Of a stretch of DNA of 64,000 nt, positions 42,872 through 52,739 are shown piece after piece (within the stretch, counting starts at the first letter, position 1; every line of letters starts with the position of its first letter). The notes beneath the pieces were generated by a model. That model ran no database searches. It saw nothing but the letters and a program-made list of their open reading frames with translations, and was not told the DNA's origin. Source of the DNA: an uncultured Granulosicoccus sp. (GTDB lineage Bacteria > Pseudomonadota > Gammaproteobacteria > Granulosicoccales > Granulosicoccaceae); NCBI GenBank assembly GCA_947492525.1, contig CANLNQ010000010.1, forward strand, positions 62,001 to 126,000, written 5' to 3'. The position numbers and the translations under genes are program-made.

Positions 42872-43300
42872 TCAGGAAGTGTGAGGCGGCCCGCGAATGG
42901 CATTGCCTGAGACGGTCAACGTCAACAGCGCAGGCGATGTCAGTGTCTGCCCGGCGAGCGTGATGTGCGGCGTAGCCGGCAGATCGACGCAAGCCGCTGC
43001 AGCAGCCTGCGAGCCTGCATAGATGTGATAGATGACGCAGGAAAAGTCCATCGATGTCGGCTGCTGTCCGGATTCCGTCAGCGATGCAATGCCGTGTTCG
43101 TTGCCTTGCCGATGCAAGGCCTCGTGCTCTGCCGCTGTCAGACCAGGCGGATGCGTCAGGCCATCAGCGGCAGACGGCACGGCAAACGCTGCCAGAGGCG
43201 CTTCGGCATGTACATGCCCCGCCATATGGATAGCCGACGCGATCTGACTGAACAGAATCGCAGCTGCTATCAGCAGATGAAGGGACCGGGGCGAATGCAT
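42872..43300 (-). CDS. Small exported DUF2946-like protein
   Basis: A 142-residue protein starting MHSPRSLHLLIAAAILFS, a signal sequence, followed by a His-containing mature N-terminus (IHMAGHVHAEAP). A C-terminal motif with CVIYHIYAGSQAAAAACV and the ending IRGPP resembles DUF2946 proteins, which sit in metal-related loci. It is the first gene of the leftward zinc operon, with radA divergent 125 bp away. The upstream in-frame extension lacks signal-peptide character and was rejected. The role is unknown; metal binding is plausible. Confidence 0.7.
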   Translation of the reverse strand: MHSPRSLHLLIAAAILFSQIASAIHMAGHVHAEAPLAAFAVPSAADGLTHPPGLTAAEHEALHRQGNEHGIASLTESGQQPTSMDFSCVIYHIYAGSQAAAAACVDLPATPHITLAGQTLTSPALLTLTVSGNAIRGPPHTS

Positions 43301-43425
43301 CCGCGCAGTATAGGCCAAGCGACATGAATCAGGTGTTACCTGGCGGCGTAACTGTAAGCAGAACGACACTGACCAGGTAGCGCGTTTGCTGGCATTAACA
43401 CCAGTAAACATGCCACACTTGGCAG

Positions 43426-44805
43426 ATGTCCAAAGTCAAACAACGCTATCAATGCACCGCCTGTGGCGCCATTTCCTCGAAGTGGAGTGGCCAGTGTGCT
43501 GACTGTGGCGAGTGGAATACCCTGGAAGAGTCGCTGGCGCCGAGCAGCACCGCCAGCTCTGCCACCGCCGCCGCAACCAATGCCCGCTACGGCGGCTACG
43601 CCGGAGGCAGCGGCATCACCAATGCCAGCGATGTGGCCATGGTCGAGCAGGCCCGCATCGGCACCGGCCTGAGCGAGCTGGATCGCGTTCTGGGTGGCGG
43701 CCTGGTATCAGGCTCGGTCACGCTGCTGGGCGGGGATCCGGGCATCGGCAAGTCCACCTTGCTGATCCAGAGTCTGGCGCACTTGAGCCAGCAACATCGG
43801 GTGCTGTACATCACCGGTGAGGAATCGCTGCAGCAGGTAACGCTCAGGGCACGCCGGCTCGGTCTGCCGGAGCAGAACCTGCGCCTGCTGGCAGAGACAC
43901 AGGTGGAGGCCATTCTGGCCCACGCCAGCCAGGAAAAACCGGACGTCATGGTCATCGACTCCATCCAGACCATGTACACCGAGCTGCTCAGTTCGGCACC
44001 CGGCGCGGTGGCCCAGGTACGCGAGAGCGCCGCGCGGCTGGTGCGCCATGCCAAGCAGACCGGTACGTCCATCTTCCTCGTCGGACACGTGACCAAGGAA
44101 GGTGCCCTGGCAGGCCCCCGGGTACTGGAGCACATGGTCGATACGGTGCTGTACTTCGAGGGTGATCCCGGCAGTCGCTATCGCGTCATTCGCGCCGTCA
44201 AGAACCGCTTTGGCGCCGTCAACGAACTGGGCGTGTTCGCCATGGATGAATCGGGCCTGAAAGCGGTCAAGAACCCCTCGGCCATCTTTCTCTCGCGGCA
44301 CCCGGAACCAGTCAACGGGAGCGTCATCATGGTGACCCGGGAAGGCACCCGCCCCATGCTGGTCGAGGCCCAGGCACTGGTGGACACCAGTCATTCGGGC
44401 AGCCCGCGTCGTGTGTCGCTCGGCCTGGAGCAGAACCGTCTGTCGATGCTGCTGGCCGTCATGCACCGGCATGCCGGCATTGCCATGTTCGACCAGGATG
44501 TCTACGTCAATGTGGTCGGCGGTGTGCGCATCTCCGAAACGGCAGCCGACCTGCCGGTGCTGCTGGCAGCGCTTTCATCGTTTCGCACGCGGCCCCTGCC
44601 CAGCGATCTGGTGGTCTTCGGCGAAATCGGCCTGGCGGGCGAGGTCCGACCGGTGGCCAATGGCGAGGAGCGGCTGCAGGAGTCGGTCAAGCACGGTTTC
44701 AAGCGCGCCATCGTGCCCGCTGGCAATACGCCGAAGAAGGCCATCAAGGGCCTGCATGTGGACGGTATCCATCGTTTGCACGAAGCACTTGACCTGCTCG
44801 ACTGA
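43426..44805 (+). CDS. radA: DNA repair protein RadA (Sms)
   Basis: A 459-residue RadA of standard length: N-terminal zinc finger (YQCTACGAISSKWSGQCADC), a RecA-like ATPase with Walker A GGDPGIGKSTLLIQ, the RadA-specific VKNRFGAVNE motif, and a Lon-like C-terminal domain (DVYVNVVGGVRISETAADLP). It drives branch migration during recombination. It is transcribed with xseB, which starts 30 bp downstream, and divergently from the zinc operon. Confidence 0.98.
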   Translation: MSKVKQRYQCTACGAISSKWSGQCADCGEWNTLEESLAPSSTASSATAAATNARYGGYAGGSGITNASDVAMVEQARIGTGLSELDRVLGGGLVSGSVTLLGGDPGIGKSTLLIQSLAHLSQQHRVLYITGEESLQQVTLRARRLGLPEQNLRLLAETQVEAILAHASQEKPDVMVIDSIQTMYTELLSSAPGAVAQVRESAARLVRHAKQTGTSIFLVGHVTKEGALAGPRVLEHMVDTVLYFEGDPGSRYRVIRAVKNRFGAVNELGVFAMDESGLKAVKNPSAIFLSRHPEPVNGSVIMVTREGTRPMLVEAQALVDTSHSGSPRRVSLGLEQNRLSMLLAVMHRHAGIAMFDQDVYVNVVGGVRISETAADLPVLLAALSSFRTRPLPSDLVVFGEIGLAGEVRPVANGEERLQESVKHGFKRAIVPAGNTPKKAIKGLHVDGIHRLHEALDLLD

Positions 44806-44835
44806 CGATCCCGTAAACTATGCCCGTTTGGATCA

Positions 44836-45117
44836 ATGAGCAGGCTCGTGGCGCAGAAATCGAAGAAAATCCCGAAGTCCACCCGATTTGAAGACGCCCT
44901 TGGCGAACTGGAGGCCATTGTGGAGTCTCTGGAGACCGGGGAGCAGTCGCTGGATGCCTCACTGGAGCAGTTCGAACGCGGCGTATCCCTGTCGCGCTTC
45001 TGTCAGCAGAGCCTGAGCGAGGCGGAGCAGAAGGTCAGGATCCTGATGAATGATTCTGACGACGAAGAGGCCGAGGAGAGCGATCTCGGCGACTTCGACG
45101 CTGATGCGCAAGCCTGA
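44836..45117 (+). CDS. xseB: Exodeoxyribonuclease VII small subunit
   Basis: A 93-residue XseB with the conserved helical hairpin: TRFEDALGELEAIVESLETG, then SLDASLEQFERGVSLSRFCQ and SLSEAEQKVRIL. The C-terminus is an acidic tail (DDEEAEESDLGDFD) longer than usual. It joins XseA to degrade single-stranded DNA; xseA is not in this window. The stop codon shares one base with the ispA start, the usual order xseB-ispA-dxs. Confidence 0.96.
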   Translation: MSRLVAQKSKKIPKSTRFEDALGELEAIVESLETGEQSLDASLEQFERGVSLSRFCQQSLSEAEQKVRILMNDSDDEEAEESDLGDFDADAQA

Positions 45118-46046
45118 TGACGAGCACCGATTCACGAAACTCGATCATGGTTGACGAATCTTTCAATGACATCCTCAAGGTGTACCGCCAGCGGGTGGAC
45201 AACGCCCTGCTGAGCCACCTGCCCGCCCGGGAAACCAGTGGCACACAGCTGCCCGCTGTCATGCACTACGCCGTGACAAACGGGGGCAAGCGCGTACGTC
45301 CGGTGCTCACCTATGCCACCGGCAAGGCACTGGGGCTGTCTCTGGACAGAGTGGATGTGGCGGCCTGTGCGCTGGAAATGATGCATGCCTACTCCCTGGT
45401 ACACGACGATCTGCCGGCCATGGATGATGACGATCTGCGCCGCGGCAAACCCACCTGCCACAAGGCCTTTGACGAAGCCCTGGCCATACTGGCCGGAGAT
45501 GCCCTGCAGGCGCTGGCCTTCACCATCCTGGCGCTCAATCGGGACCCGCTGGTCTCCGACACGGCAAAGCTGCGCATGGTGGAGGTACTGGGAGAGGCCA
45601 GCGGCGCCAAGGGAATGGCGGCAGGTCAGGCCATCGATCTGGAATCCGTCGGGCACACACTCACGCTCGACGAACTGGAGAACATGCACAACCACAAGAC
45701 AGGCGCGTTGATCAAGGCCAGTGTGCTGCTGCCGGCGGTCCTGTCCGAGACGGCCAATGCGGAGCTCTTGGCGCGACTGGAGGGTTACGCCGGTGCTGTC
45801 GGCCTGTGCTTCCAGATCGTGGATGACATCCTGGACGTGGTCAGTGATACCGAGACACTGGGCAAGAAACAGGGGGCCGACATTGCCCTCAACAAGCCTA
45901 CCTACCCCGCATTGCTGGGGCTTGACGGGGCTCGAGAGCATGCCGAGAACATGCATCAGACAGCACTGTCCCACCTGGAAGGTCTGGGTCCGGATTTCGA
46001 CGAGCTGAGAAGACTTTCGGCGTACATCATGCAACGCACCTATTGA
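45117..46046 (+). CDS. ispA: Farnesyl diphosphate synthase (polyprenyl synthetase)
   Basis: A 309-residue short-chain prenyltransferase with the first Asp-rich motif HDDLPAMDDDDLRRG near residue 100 and the second in IVDDILDVVSDT near residue 240, plus GGKRVRPVL at the substrate entrance. It makes C15 (or C20) prenyl diphosphate for quinones and undecaprenyl carriers. Two start codons are possible; the first overlaps the xseB stop (TGATG), and a second ATG ten codons later would also give a family-like N-terminus. Confidence 0.95.
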   Translation: MTSTDSRNSIMVDESFNDILKVYRQRVDNALLSHLPARETSGTQLPAVMHYAVTNGGKRVRPVLTYATGKALGLSLDRVDVAACALEMMHAYSLVHDDLPAMDDDDLRRGKPTCHKAFDEALAILAGDALQALAFTILALNRDPLVSDTAKLRMVEVLGEASGAKGMAAGQAIDLESVGHTLTLDELENMHNHKTGALIKASVLLPAVLSETANAELLARLEGYAGAVGLCFQIVDDILDVVSDTETLGKKQGADIALNKPTYPALLGLDGAREHAENMHQTALSHLEGLGPDFDELRRLSAYIMQRTY

Positions 46047-46139
46047 ACAGGATCGGGAATTTCACCTGAATCCACAACCTGACTTGTAAATACCCCCTTA
46101 CAACGGGGATAATCCGCGTCAGCCCATCTGTGTTACATC

Positions 46140-48095
46140 ATGACTACAACGACGGAATATCCTCTGCTGGACCGCATTCACTCGCCGTCAGACCTGCGTG
46201 AACTCGAACTCCATCAACTCCCCAGTCTCTCCAGAGAGCTTCGCGATTTCGTGGTGGAATCCGTGTCACGTACCGGTGGGCACCTGGGCGCGAGCCTCGG
46301 CACCATTGAACTGACCGTCGCCATCCACTACGCCTACAACACCCCGCGCGACAAGCTGGTCTGGGATGTCGGCCATCAGACCTATGGGCACAAGATTCTG
46401 ACCGGCCGACGCCAGCAGATGTCCACCATCCGCAAGCAAGGCGGCCTGGCAGGCTTCCCCAATCGCGAAGAGAGTGAATATGACACCTTTGGCGTCGGCC
46501 ACTCCAGCACCTCCATCAGTGCCGCGCTGGGCATGTCACTGGCTGCGCGCCAGCGTGCGACCCACGCCAGCTTCAACGCAGCCGGCTCTGGCCCGCTCGG
46601 TTCCGGCAACAGCTCGGAGCATGAGCCCGAAAAGGTCGTCGCGGTCATTGGCGATGGCGCACTGACGGCCGGACTGGCCTATGAGGCGCTGAACCATGCC
46701 GGCGGTGTGAAAGCCGACATGCTGGTGATCCTCAACGACAACGACATGTCGATTTCACCCAATGTGGGTGCCATGAACAAATACCTGGCCCGCATGCTGT
46801 CCGGCAAACTGGTTTACGGCGCACGCGAAGGCAGCAAGCGCGTGCTGAGCAAGGTGCCGTCCATGCTGGAGCTGGCGCGCCGGACCGAGGAACATGTCAA
46901 GGGCATGGTGGTACCCAGCTCGCTGTTCGAAGAGCTCGGCTTCAACTACTTCGGCCCGGTTGACGGACACGATGTAGAGAGCCTGGTGGCAGTGCTGCGC
47001 AATGTCCGGGAAATGAAAGGCCCGGTCTTTCTGCACGTGGTGACACGCAAGGGCCGGGGTTACAAGTTTGCAGAGCAGGATCCGCTGGCGCTGCATGCCA
47101 TTGGCCCCTTCGATCCGCAGACCGGCAAGGCCCACAAATCCAGCAAGTCCAATCAGCCGACTTACACCCAGGTGTTCGGTCAATGGCTGTGTGACATGGC
47201 GCAGAAGGACGAACGCATGGTCGGGATCACGCCCGCGATGCGCGAAGGCTCCGGCATGGTGGAATTCGAAAAGCAGTTTCCCGATCGCTACTTCGATGTC
47301 GGCATCGCGGAACAACACGCGGTCACTCTGGCTGCCGGTCTGGCCTGTGGCGGCATGAAACCGGTCGTGGCCATCTACTCCACCTTCTTCCAGCGAGCCT
47401 ACGATCAACTGGTACACGATGTGGTGCTGCAGAATCTGCCGGTGGTCTTTGCCATCGACCGTGCAGGCGTTGTCGGTCCGGACGGCCCCACTCATGCGGG
47501 CAGTTTCGACTTCTCCTTCATGCGTTGCCTGCCCAACATCGTGGTCATGGCGCCTGCCGACGAGAATGAATGCCGGCAGATGCTCTATACCGGCATGCAG
47601 ATCGATGGCCCCAGTTCGGTACGTTATCCGCGCGGCAATGGTCCCGGTGTCGATGTTGAGGAAAACATGACTGCCCTGCCCGTGGGCAAGGCCGAGTTGC
47701 GCCGCGATGGCGCGCAGGTCGCGTTACTGGCCTTCGGCACGATGGTGGAGCCGGCCGAGCGTCTGGGCAAGGAGATGGGCTTTACGGTGGTCAACATGCG
47801 CTTCGTCAAGCCGCTGGACACCTCGCTGATCGAATCCCTCGCCCAATCGCACGAACTGATCATCACCCTGGAAGAGAACGCCATACCCGGCGGTGCGGGT
47901 GCCGGTGTGCTCGAGCATCTGTCCGAGACAGGCTCCAGTACCCCGGTGAAACTGATCGGCCTGCCCGACGAATTCGTGGAGCATGGCTCACGTGAGGAGT
48001 TGCTGGAGTACTGCAGGCTGGATATCGATGGTCTGCGCGAGCAGATTTCCGCGCTGGTTGCGGCGGACACCAAACGACAGGCTGCCGGCGGTTAG
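46140..48095 (+). CDS. dxs: 1-deoxy-D-xylulose-5-phosphate synthase
   Basis: A 651-residue Dxs, the first enzyme of the MEP isoprenoid pathway, directly downstream of ispA. Conserved: [31 protein letters not shown], the TPP motif [25 protein letters not shown] and the transketolase part [18 protein letters not shown]. It is about 30 residues longer than the E. coli enzyme because of an insertion of about 25 Ser/Gly/Ala-rich residues between SLAARQRA and [10 protein letters not shown] (46548-46629), just before the TPP motif; its effect is unknown. Confidence 0.97.
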   Translation: MTTTTEYPLLDRIHSPSDLRELELHQLPSLSRELRDFVVESVSRTGGHLGASLGTIELTVAIHYAYNTPRDKLVWDVGHQTYGHKILTGRRQQMSTIRKQGGLAGFPNREESEYDTFGVGHSSTSISAALGMSLAARQRATHASFNAAGSGPLGSGNSSEHEPEKVVAVIGDGALTAGLAYEALNHAGGVKADMLVILNDNDMSISPNVGAMNKYLARMLSGKLVYGAREGSKRVLSKVPSMLELARRTEEHVKGMVVPSSLFEELGFNYFGPVDGHDVESLVAVLRNVREMKGPVFLHVVTRKGRGYKFAEQDPLALHAIGPFDPQTGKAHKSSKSNQPTYTQVFGQWLCDMAQKDERMVGITPAMREGSGMVEFEKQFPDRYFDVGIAEQHAVTLAAGLACGGMKPVVAIYSTFFQRAYDQLVHDVVLQNLPVVFAIDRAGVVGPDGPTHAGSFDFSFMRCLPNIVVMAPADENECRQMLYTGMQIDGPSSVRYPRGNGPGVDVEENMTALPVGKAELRRDGAQVALLAFGTMVEPAERLGKEMGFTVVNMRFVKPLDTSLIESLAQSHELIITLEENAIPGGAGAGVLEHLSETGSSTPVKLIGLPDEFVEHGSREELLEYCRLDIDGLREQISALVAADTKRQAAGG

Positions 48096-48151
48096 ATTCA
48101 AAAAGCGCTCGTTACTGAGCGATACGGGGTGGCGGGAGATCAGCCGCGACG

Positions 48152-48967
48152 TCAGACGACGCCGGCCAGTTCCTCTTCCACCATGGCCGCACCGATACCG
48201 TCTGCAACCACATTGAACCACTGACTGCAGCAGTGCTGCGCCAGCACCGAAATGCGATGGTGGCGATCTTCGACATGATCCTGCATCGTGGCCAGAGCCA
48301 GTGCATCGGAATTGTTCTGTTCGGACAGGTGCCCCAGCAGGATATATTGCAGCTCCGGATGATCCAGTTCGCGCATCAGCATGCCCGCCTGATCATTGCC
48401 CAGATGTCCGTAATCGGAGCGGATGCGAGCCTGCAGGCTGGGTGGATAGGGGCCATTGCGCAACATGTCATTGTCATAGTTGCATTCCACCACCAGGCCG
48501 TGAACACCTTCGAGTTTCTCACGCACATGCGGTGTGCAGGCGCCAAGATCAGTCACGTTGGCAAAGCGCACATCGCCTGCGCAGAACACGAACTGGCAGG
48601 GCTCAGCCGCATCGTGAGGCGTCGGGAACGGATCGATTTCCATGTCACCGATGACGAAAGGCTCGTGCGCATGAAACAGTCTTACTGACGAGAAGCGATT
48701 GTCTCGCGCGCGGTGATAGGTACCGTAGGTACACCAGACCGGCAGGCCGAACTTGCGGGACAAGGGCCCCACACCCTTCATGTGATCGCCGTGTTCATGT
48801 GAAATGAGGATGGCATCGAGCTCGGACGGCGACAGACCCAGGTGATGCAGACGCGCGATGGTCTCCTTCATCGTGAAACCGCAGTCGATAAGCAGGGTCG
48901 TGCGTTCCGACTTCACCAACAGTGAATTGCCGGAGCTGCCACTCCCCAGTGCCGCAACCTGGATCAT
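48152..48967 (-). CDS. MBL-fold metallohydrolase (YycJ-like)
   Basis: A 271-residue metallo-beta-lactamase-fold protein: N-terminal VAALGSGSSGNSLLVKS, the metal motif ISHEHGDHMKGV (HxHxDH), TPHDAAEPCQFVF, DLGACTPHV and VVECNYDNDML, then LGHLSEQNN. These place it with YycJ/WalJ-like proteins, possibly DNA-processing nucleases. It lies two bases after bamC on the same strand, making a dapA-bamC-MBL operon, an arrangement frequent in gammaproteobacteria. Confidence 0.92.
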   Translation of the reverse strand: MIQVAALGSGSSGNSLLVKSERTTLLIDCGFTMKETIARLHHLGLSPSELDAILISHEHGDHMKGVGPLSRKFGLPVWCTYGTYHRARDNRFSSVRLFHAHEPFVIGDMEIDPFPTPHDAAEPCQFVFCAGDVRFANVTDLGACTPHVREKLEGVHGLVVECNYDNDMLRNGPYPPSLQARIRSDYGHLGNDQAGMLMRELDHPELQYILLGHLSEQNNSDALALATMQDHVEDRHHRISVLAQHCCSQWFNVVADGIGAAMVEEELAGVV

Positions 48968-48969
48968 TA

Positions 48970-49956
48970 TCAGCCTATCTGAGCCAGCAAGGCATCCAGA
49001 ACGGCCTTCTCTTCGGCATCGGGCAAGCGCCTTCCGCCGGTGTCGGTCAATGCGATCCGCACTTCACTCACATGCTGTGGCGCCAGCTCGATGACCAGTG
49101 GGGTTTCCTTGTCCAGAAATTCGATACGCCCAACGCCGTCATCGCTGCTGGTGACATCGTAGTCGAGGGTCTCCAGCGCACTCAGTACCGCATTGAAGGA
49201 CGGCTTGAAGCCCCGCTGCATCACCAGCTGACGGCCGGAACCGGTGGTGACGATCAACACATCGTCGGTCACCAGACGCGCCTGCTCGGCGTCGATGATG
49301 CCGCGCGCCTTCTGCTCGTTCACGCCCAGAAAGACCAGCAAACGGCTGAGGATGGCACTGGTGGCTTCCGGATCATGTGACTCTGCGGGCCAGGCCAGCG
49401 CATCGCTGTCGGCAGCGGTGGCCACGGCTTCGGATGCCGCCTGGGAGCGGGCGAACAGGCGACTGCCAGTGCCGTTTCGCTCCAGACGAAACGCCACACG
49501 GCTGAATTCCTCATCCCCACCAATCAGGCTCTGCAACAGGCTGCCGCGAGTGACCGCACTGGCCGGTCGCCACTGCGTGAAGATCAGGCCGGCAGCCGGT
49601 TCAGTGCTGGCGATCAGATACTTTTCCTTCTTTGCGAAGGCCAGCAACTGTGGCCAGAGCTCTTCAACCGGTGCAGTGAAGGCCAGCCAGCTCTGCTGCC
49701 CGGCGCGCTCGAAACGCGCCGATGAAAACTGTGGCAGCAGCGTGTTGCGAGTGACCGGACCACCACTGGTACCGGGCAATACGAATTGCTCGGTATTGCT
49801 GATATCGGTAAGGTCCGGTGGCACCTGCAGCGACCGGGACGCCTCGGCGTCCTTGTCGTACAGCACATCGGGACTGTTGGCCGATTGCAGGCTGCTGCAG
49901 CCAGCCAGCACAATGGCTGCCACAACCGCCGGCAGGTGACAGAGGATTTTCTTCAT
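48970..49956 (-). CDS. bamC: Outer-membrane assembly lipoprotein BamC
   Basis: A 328-residue lipoprotein with lipobox VLAGC (Cys20), then the typical unstructured N-terminal region (SPDVLYDKDAEASRSLQVPP) that contacts BamD. Two helix-grip domains follow (AFTAPVEELWPQLLAFAKK and VTTGSGRQLVMQRGF). It is a subunit of the BAM complex inserting beta-barrels into the outer membrane, which marks the host as Gram-negative. The start overlaps the dapA stop by four bases. Confidence 0.93.
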   Translation of the reverse strand: MKKILCHLPAVVAAIVLAGCSSLQSANSPDVLYDKDAEASRSLQVPPDLTDISNTEQFVLPGTSGGPVTRNTLLPQFSSARFERAGQQSWLAFTAPVEELWPQLLAFAKKEKYLIASTEPAAGLIFTQWRPASAVTRGSLLQSLIGGDEEFSRVAFRLERNGTGSRLFARSQAASEAVATAADSDALAWPAESHDPEATSAILSRLLVFLGVNEQKARGIIDAEQARLVTDDVLIVTTGSGRQLVMQRGFKPSFNAVLSALETLDYDVTSSDDGVGRIEFLDKETPLVIELAPQHVSEVRIALTDTGGRRLPDAEEKAVLDALLAQIG

Positions 49957-50831
49957 GACAAGGCTCCGGCCTTCTTCAGTGCCGCGGTGACCACCTCGTG
50001 GTACTCACTGGCCAGTGGCGTCAGCGGCAGACGGATGCCGCCACCGATGCGCCCCATGGCATGCAGGGCCCACTTGACCGGAATGGGATTGGACTCGAGG
50101 AAGAGGTCGCGGTGCAGGTCCCTGATACGAGCCTCGATGGCTTCGGCCGCGGCACGATCACCGGCGCGAGCGGCCTTGCACATCAGGTGCATCTCTCGAG
50201 GCACGACATTGGCCGTGACCGAGATATCGCCATGTGCACCGGCCAATATGCTCTCCATGGCAGTTGCATCATCGCCGGTGACAATCATGAAATCGTCCAC
50301 GCAGATCTCGAGCAGCTGTTGAATGCGTTCAACCGTGCCGAAGGCTTCCTTGATGCCGACGATGTTGTCCAGCTTCGACAGGCGCGCCGTGGTCTCCGGC
50401 AGCATGTCCACGGCGGTACGGCCCGGCACATTGTAGAGAATCTGCGGTATGTCAACGGCTTCGGCCAGCGCCTTGAAATGCTGGAACAGACCTTCCTGTG
50501 TGGGCTTGTTGTAATACGGCGTCACCAGCAGACAGGCATCGGCACCGGCCTCACGCGCCCGTGACGTCAGCTCGATGGCCTCGAACGTCGAATTCGCCCC
50601 CGTGCCGGCAATCACCGGTACCCGCTTGTTGACCAGCTCGATGGTCTGCTTGATCACCCGAGCATGCTCCGGTACCGTCAAGGTGGCGGATTCTCCAGTG
50701 GTGCCTACCGCCACGATGGCATCGGTACCAGCCTCGATATGGAATTCGATCAGATCGGCCAGCGCCGCATCATCGACCGTACCATCGTCGAGCATAGGGG
50801 TGACCAATGCCACCATACTGCCCTGAAACAT
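49953..50831 (-). CDS. dapA: 4-hydroxy-tetrahydrodipicolinate synthase
   Basis: A 292-residue DapA with the complete active site: GTTGESATL near residue 45, the Tyr of ILYNVPGRTAVDM, and the Schiff-base Lys in NIVGIKEAFG near residue 162. Length and start (MFQGSMVALVTPM) match the E. coli enzyme. It condenses pyruvate with aspartate semialdehyde in lysine and peptidoglycan synthesis. First gene of the dapA-bamC-MBL operon and divergent from bcp, with 89 bp between them. Confidence 0.98.
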   Translation of the reverse strand: MFQGSMVALVTPMLDDGTVDDAALADLIEFHIEAGTDAIVAVGTTGESATLTVPEHARVIKQTIELVNKRVPVIAGTGANSTFEAIELTSRAREAGADACLLVTPYYNKPTQEGLFQHFKALAEAVDIPQILYNVPGRTAVDMLPETTARLSKLDNIVGIKEAFGTVERIQQLLEICVDDFMIVTGDDATAMESILAGAHGDISVTANVVPREMHLMCKAARAGDRAAAEAIEARIRDLHRDLFLESNPIPVKWALHAMGRIGGGIRLPLTPLASEYHEVVTAALKKAGALS

Positions 50832-50920
50832 GCTTCACTCCTGAGTTATCCCGCAATGGTACTGTTGACCAGCCGCTTTCTCAACCGCTATCCGAACGTT
50901 TACACCGGCCCTGAAAAACC

Positions 50921-51391
50921 ATGAGCACTCCCGAACTGAACAAACCTGCCCCTGCCTTCGATCTGCCAGCCACTGGCGAGCGCAACATTTCCCTGGCCAG
51001 CCTCAAAGGTAGCAAGGTCGTGCTGTATTTCTACCCCCGTGATGCTACGCCCGGCTGCACCACCGAAAGCCAGAATTTCCGGGATGCCATCGAGGCGTTC
51101 ACAGCCGCAGGAGCGGTGGTTCTGGGCGTATCGCAGGACAGCATCAAGAGTCACGAGAAGTTCAAGGCCAAGCAGGAAATGCCCTTCGAGCTGCTGTCCG
51201 ACGAAGAAGGTGGCATGTGCCGTGACTATGATGTCATCAAGCTGAAGAAGATGTATGGCAAGGAATTCGAGGGCATCGAACGCAGTACGTTCCTGATCGA
51301 CGAAAAGGGCGTGTTACGTCAGGAGTGGCGCAAGGTCAAGGTGCCGGGCCATGTGGATGAGGTTCTGGCTGCCGTGCAGGCGCTCGACTGA
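50921..51391 (+). CDS. bcp: Thioredoxin-dependent peroxiredoxin (Bcp/PrxQ)
   Basis: A 156-residue Bcp/PrxQ with the peroxidatic Cys in YPRDATPGCTTES near residue 46. In E. coli Bcp a resolving Cys follows five residues later; here that position is not Cys (GCTTESQNF). One other Cys is present in GGMCRDYDV. It may therefore be a one-Cys enzyme or use the distal Cys. The FLIDEKGVLR strand and VPGHVDEVL helix are conserved. It detoxifies hydroperoxides in the cytoplasm. Confidence 0.95.
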   Translation: MSTPELNKPAPAFDLPATGERNISLASLKGSKVVLYFYPRDATPGCTTESQNFRDAIEAFTAAGAVVLGVSQDSIKSHEKFKAKQEMPFELLSDEEGGMCRDYDVIKLKKMYGKEFEGIERSTFLIDEKGVLRQEWRKVKVPGHVDEVLAAVQALD

Positions 51392-51454
51392 GCAACACCA
51401 TCCCCGCCCAGCCATGGTGCTCGAGTGGCGAGGCGCGATGACGACTCAGCGGCT

Positions 51455-52543
51455 TCAACGTCGCTGAGCGTCATCCAGCAGCATGGTCTGGTGATCGCGG
51501 GCCTTGGGCCAGGCATTCATGACTGCCTGCACCAGTGTCGCCAGAGGAATGGCGAAGAACACCCCCCACAGACCGAACAGGCCGCCGAAGAACAGCACAG
51601 CCGCGATGATGGCAAGCGGGTGCAGATTGACCACTTCGGAGAACAGCAGGGGTACCAGCACATTGCCATCGAGAATCTGGATGATCTGATACGCGATCAG
51701 CAGGTAACCCAGCTTCGCGGTCAGCCCCCATTGAAAGAAGCCGATCAACGCGATCGGCACGGTGACGGCAATGGCGCCGACATAGGGAATGATGACGGAG
51801 AGTCCGACCAGGAAACTGAGCAGCAGTGAATAGTTGAGCCCCATCACCGCGAACAGGATGTAGGTGACTACCCAGACAATGATGACTTCGACGAACTTGC
51901 CACGAATGTAGTTGGCAATCTTCTCATCCACCTCTCGCCATACCTGGAAACTCAGTTCACTGCGGTGGGGTACGAACTTGGCGGCAAAGGCCAGCAGCTT
52001 GTCCTTGTCCTTGAGGGCGAAGAAAACCATGATCGGTACCAGCACGACGTAGACCGCAATCATCACCAGACTGCCCAGCTGGGCCAGGGAAAAGGACAGG
52101 ACGCTCTGGGTAAAGGAGGTCAGTTCGCGCCGCAGATTATCGATCAGATCGTTGACCTGATCCACGGTGAAGATGTCCGGGTATTTTTCCGGCAGACGCA
52201 ACATCTGCTCCTGAATGTTGCCGACCATGCCCGGCAGTTCCCTGACGATGCCGGTGAGCTGCTGCGACAGCACCGGCACCAGACCAAAGATGACGATCAG
52301 CGACAGAGCCAGAATGATCAACAGGATGAAGACCGAGGCCAGAGTGCGCGGCACATGCCAGCGCTGCATGGTCACGACCACACTCTCCAGCAGGTAGGCC
52401 AGCACCAGCGCAACCAGAACCGGCGCCATGATGTCGCCGATCAGCCACAGCAGGCCGAACAGCATCAGCAGCAGGAAGGCGAGAATGACTGCCTGCGGAT
52501 CCGAAAAGTTCCGCGCATACCAGTCTCGGAAAATGTCGTACAT
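51455..52543 (-). CDS. AI-2E/PerM family membrane protein
   Basis: A 362-residue permease-like protein with about eight membrane segments: an N-terminal pair (FLLLMLFGLLWLIGDIMAPV), the conserved VVTYILFAVMGLNYSLLLS and FLVGLSVIIPYVGAIA, and the ending VLFFGGLFGLWGVFFAIPLA. Family members export signals or ions, and some are Na+/H+ antiporters; the substrate is unknown. The start MYDIFRDWYARNF matches the family; a longer open frame upstream was rejected. It converges on bcp. Confidence 0.9.
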   Translation of the reverse strand: MYDIFRDWYARNFSDPQAVILAFLLLMLFGLLWLIGDIMAPVLVALVLAYLLESVVVTMQRWHVPRTLASVFILLIILALSLIVIFGLVPVLSQQLTGIVRELPGMVGNIQEQMLRLPEKYPDIFTVDQVNDLIDNLRRELTSFTQSVLSFSLAQLGSLVMIAVYVVLVPIMVFFALKDKDKLLAFAAKFVPHRSELSFQVWREVDEKIANYIRGKFVEVIIVWVVTYILFAVMGLNYSLLLSFLVGLSVIIPYVGAIAVTVPIALIGFFQWGLTAKLGYLLIAYQIIQILDGNVLVPLLFSEVVNLHPLAIIAAVLFFGGLFGLWGVFFAIPLATLVQAVMNAWPKARDHQTMLLDDAQRR

Positions 52544-52739
52544 CGCCAGGACGACTCCTTGAATGACTCGATCAACAAAGGCCGGAGAATAGGACTCCGG
52601 ATACCACAACAGTATGACACCCCGAAAGAGCGCATGGCGCGCAGCAAGGGCAGCCATCCCGACTGGAGGTTCCATGCAGGGACATCAGCCAGCGCCCGGA
52701 CGCATCACAATAGTGCAGAGCGGCCCTGAAACGGCTTTA

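Noticed and set aside
43301-43425. Zur box search in front of the zinc operon
   Set aside because: Only a weak gttac/gtaac pair was found; no A/T-rich Zur-like palindrome is convincing, so none is annotated.
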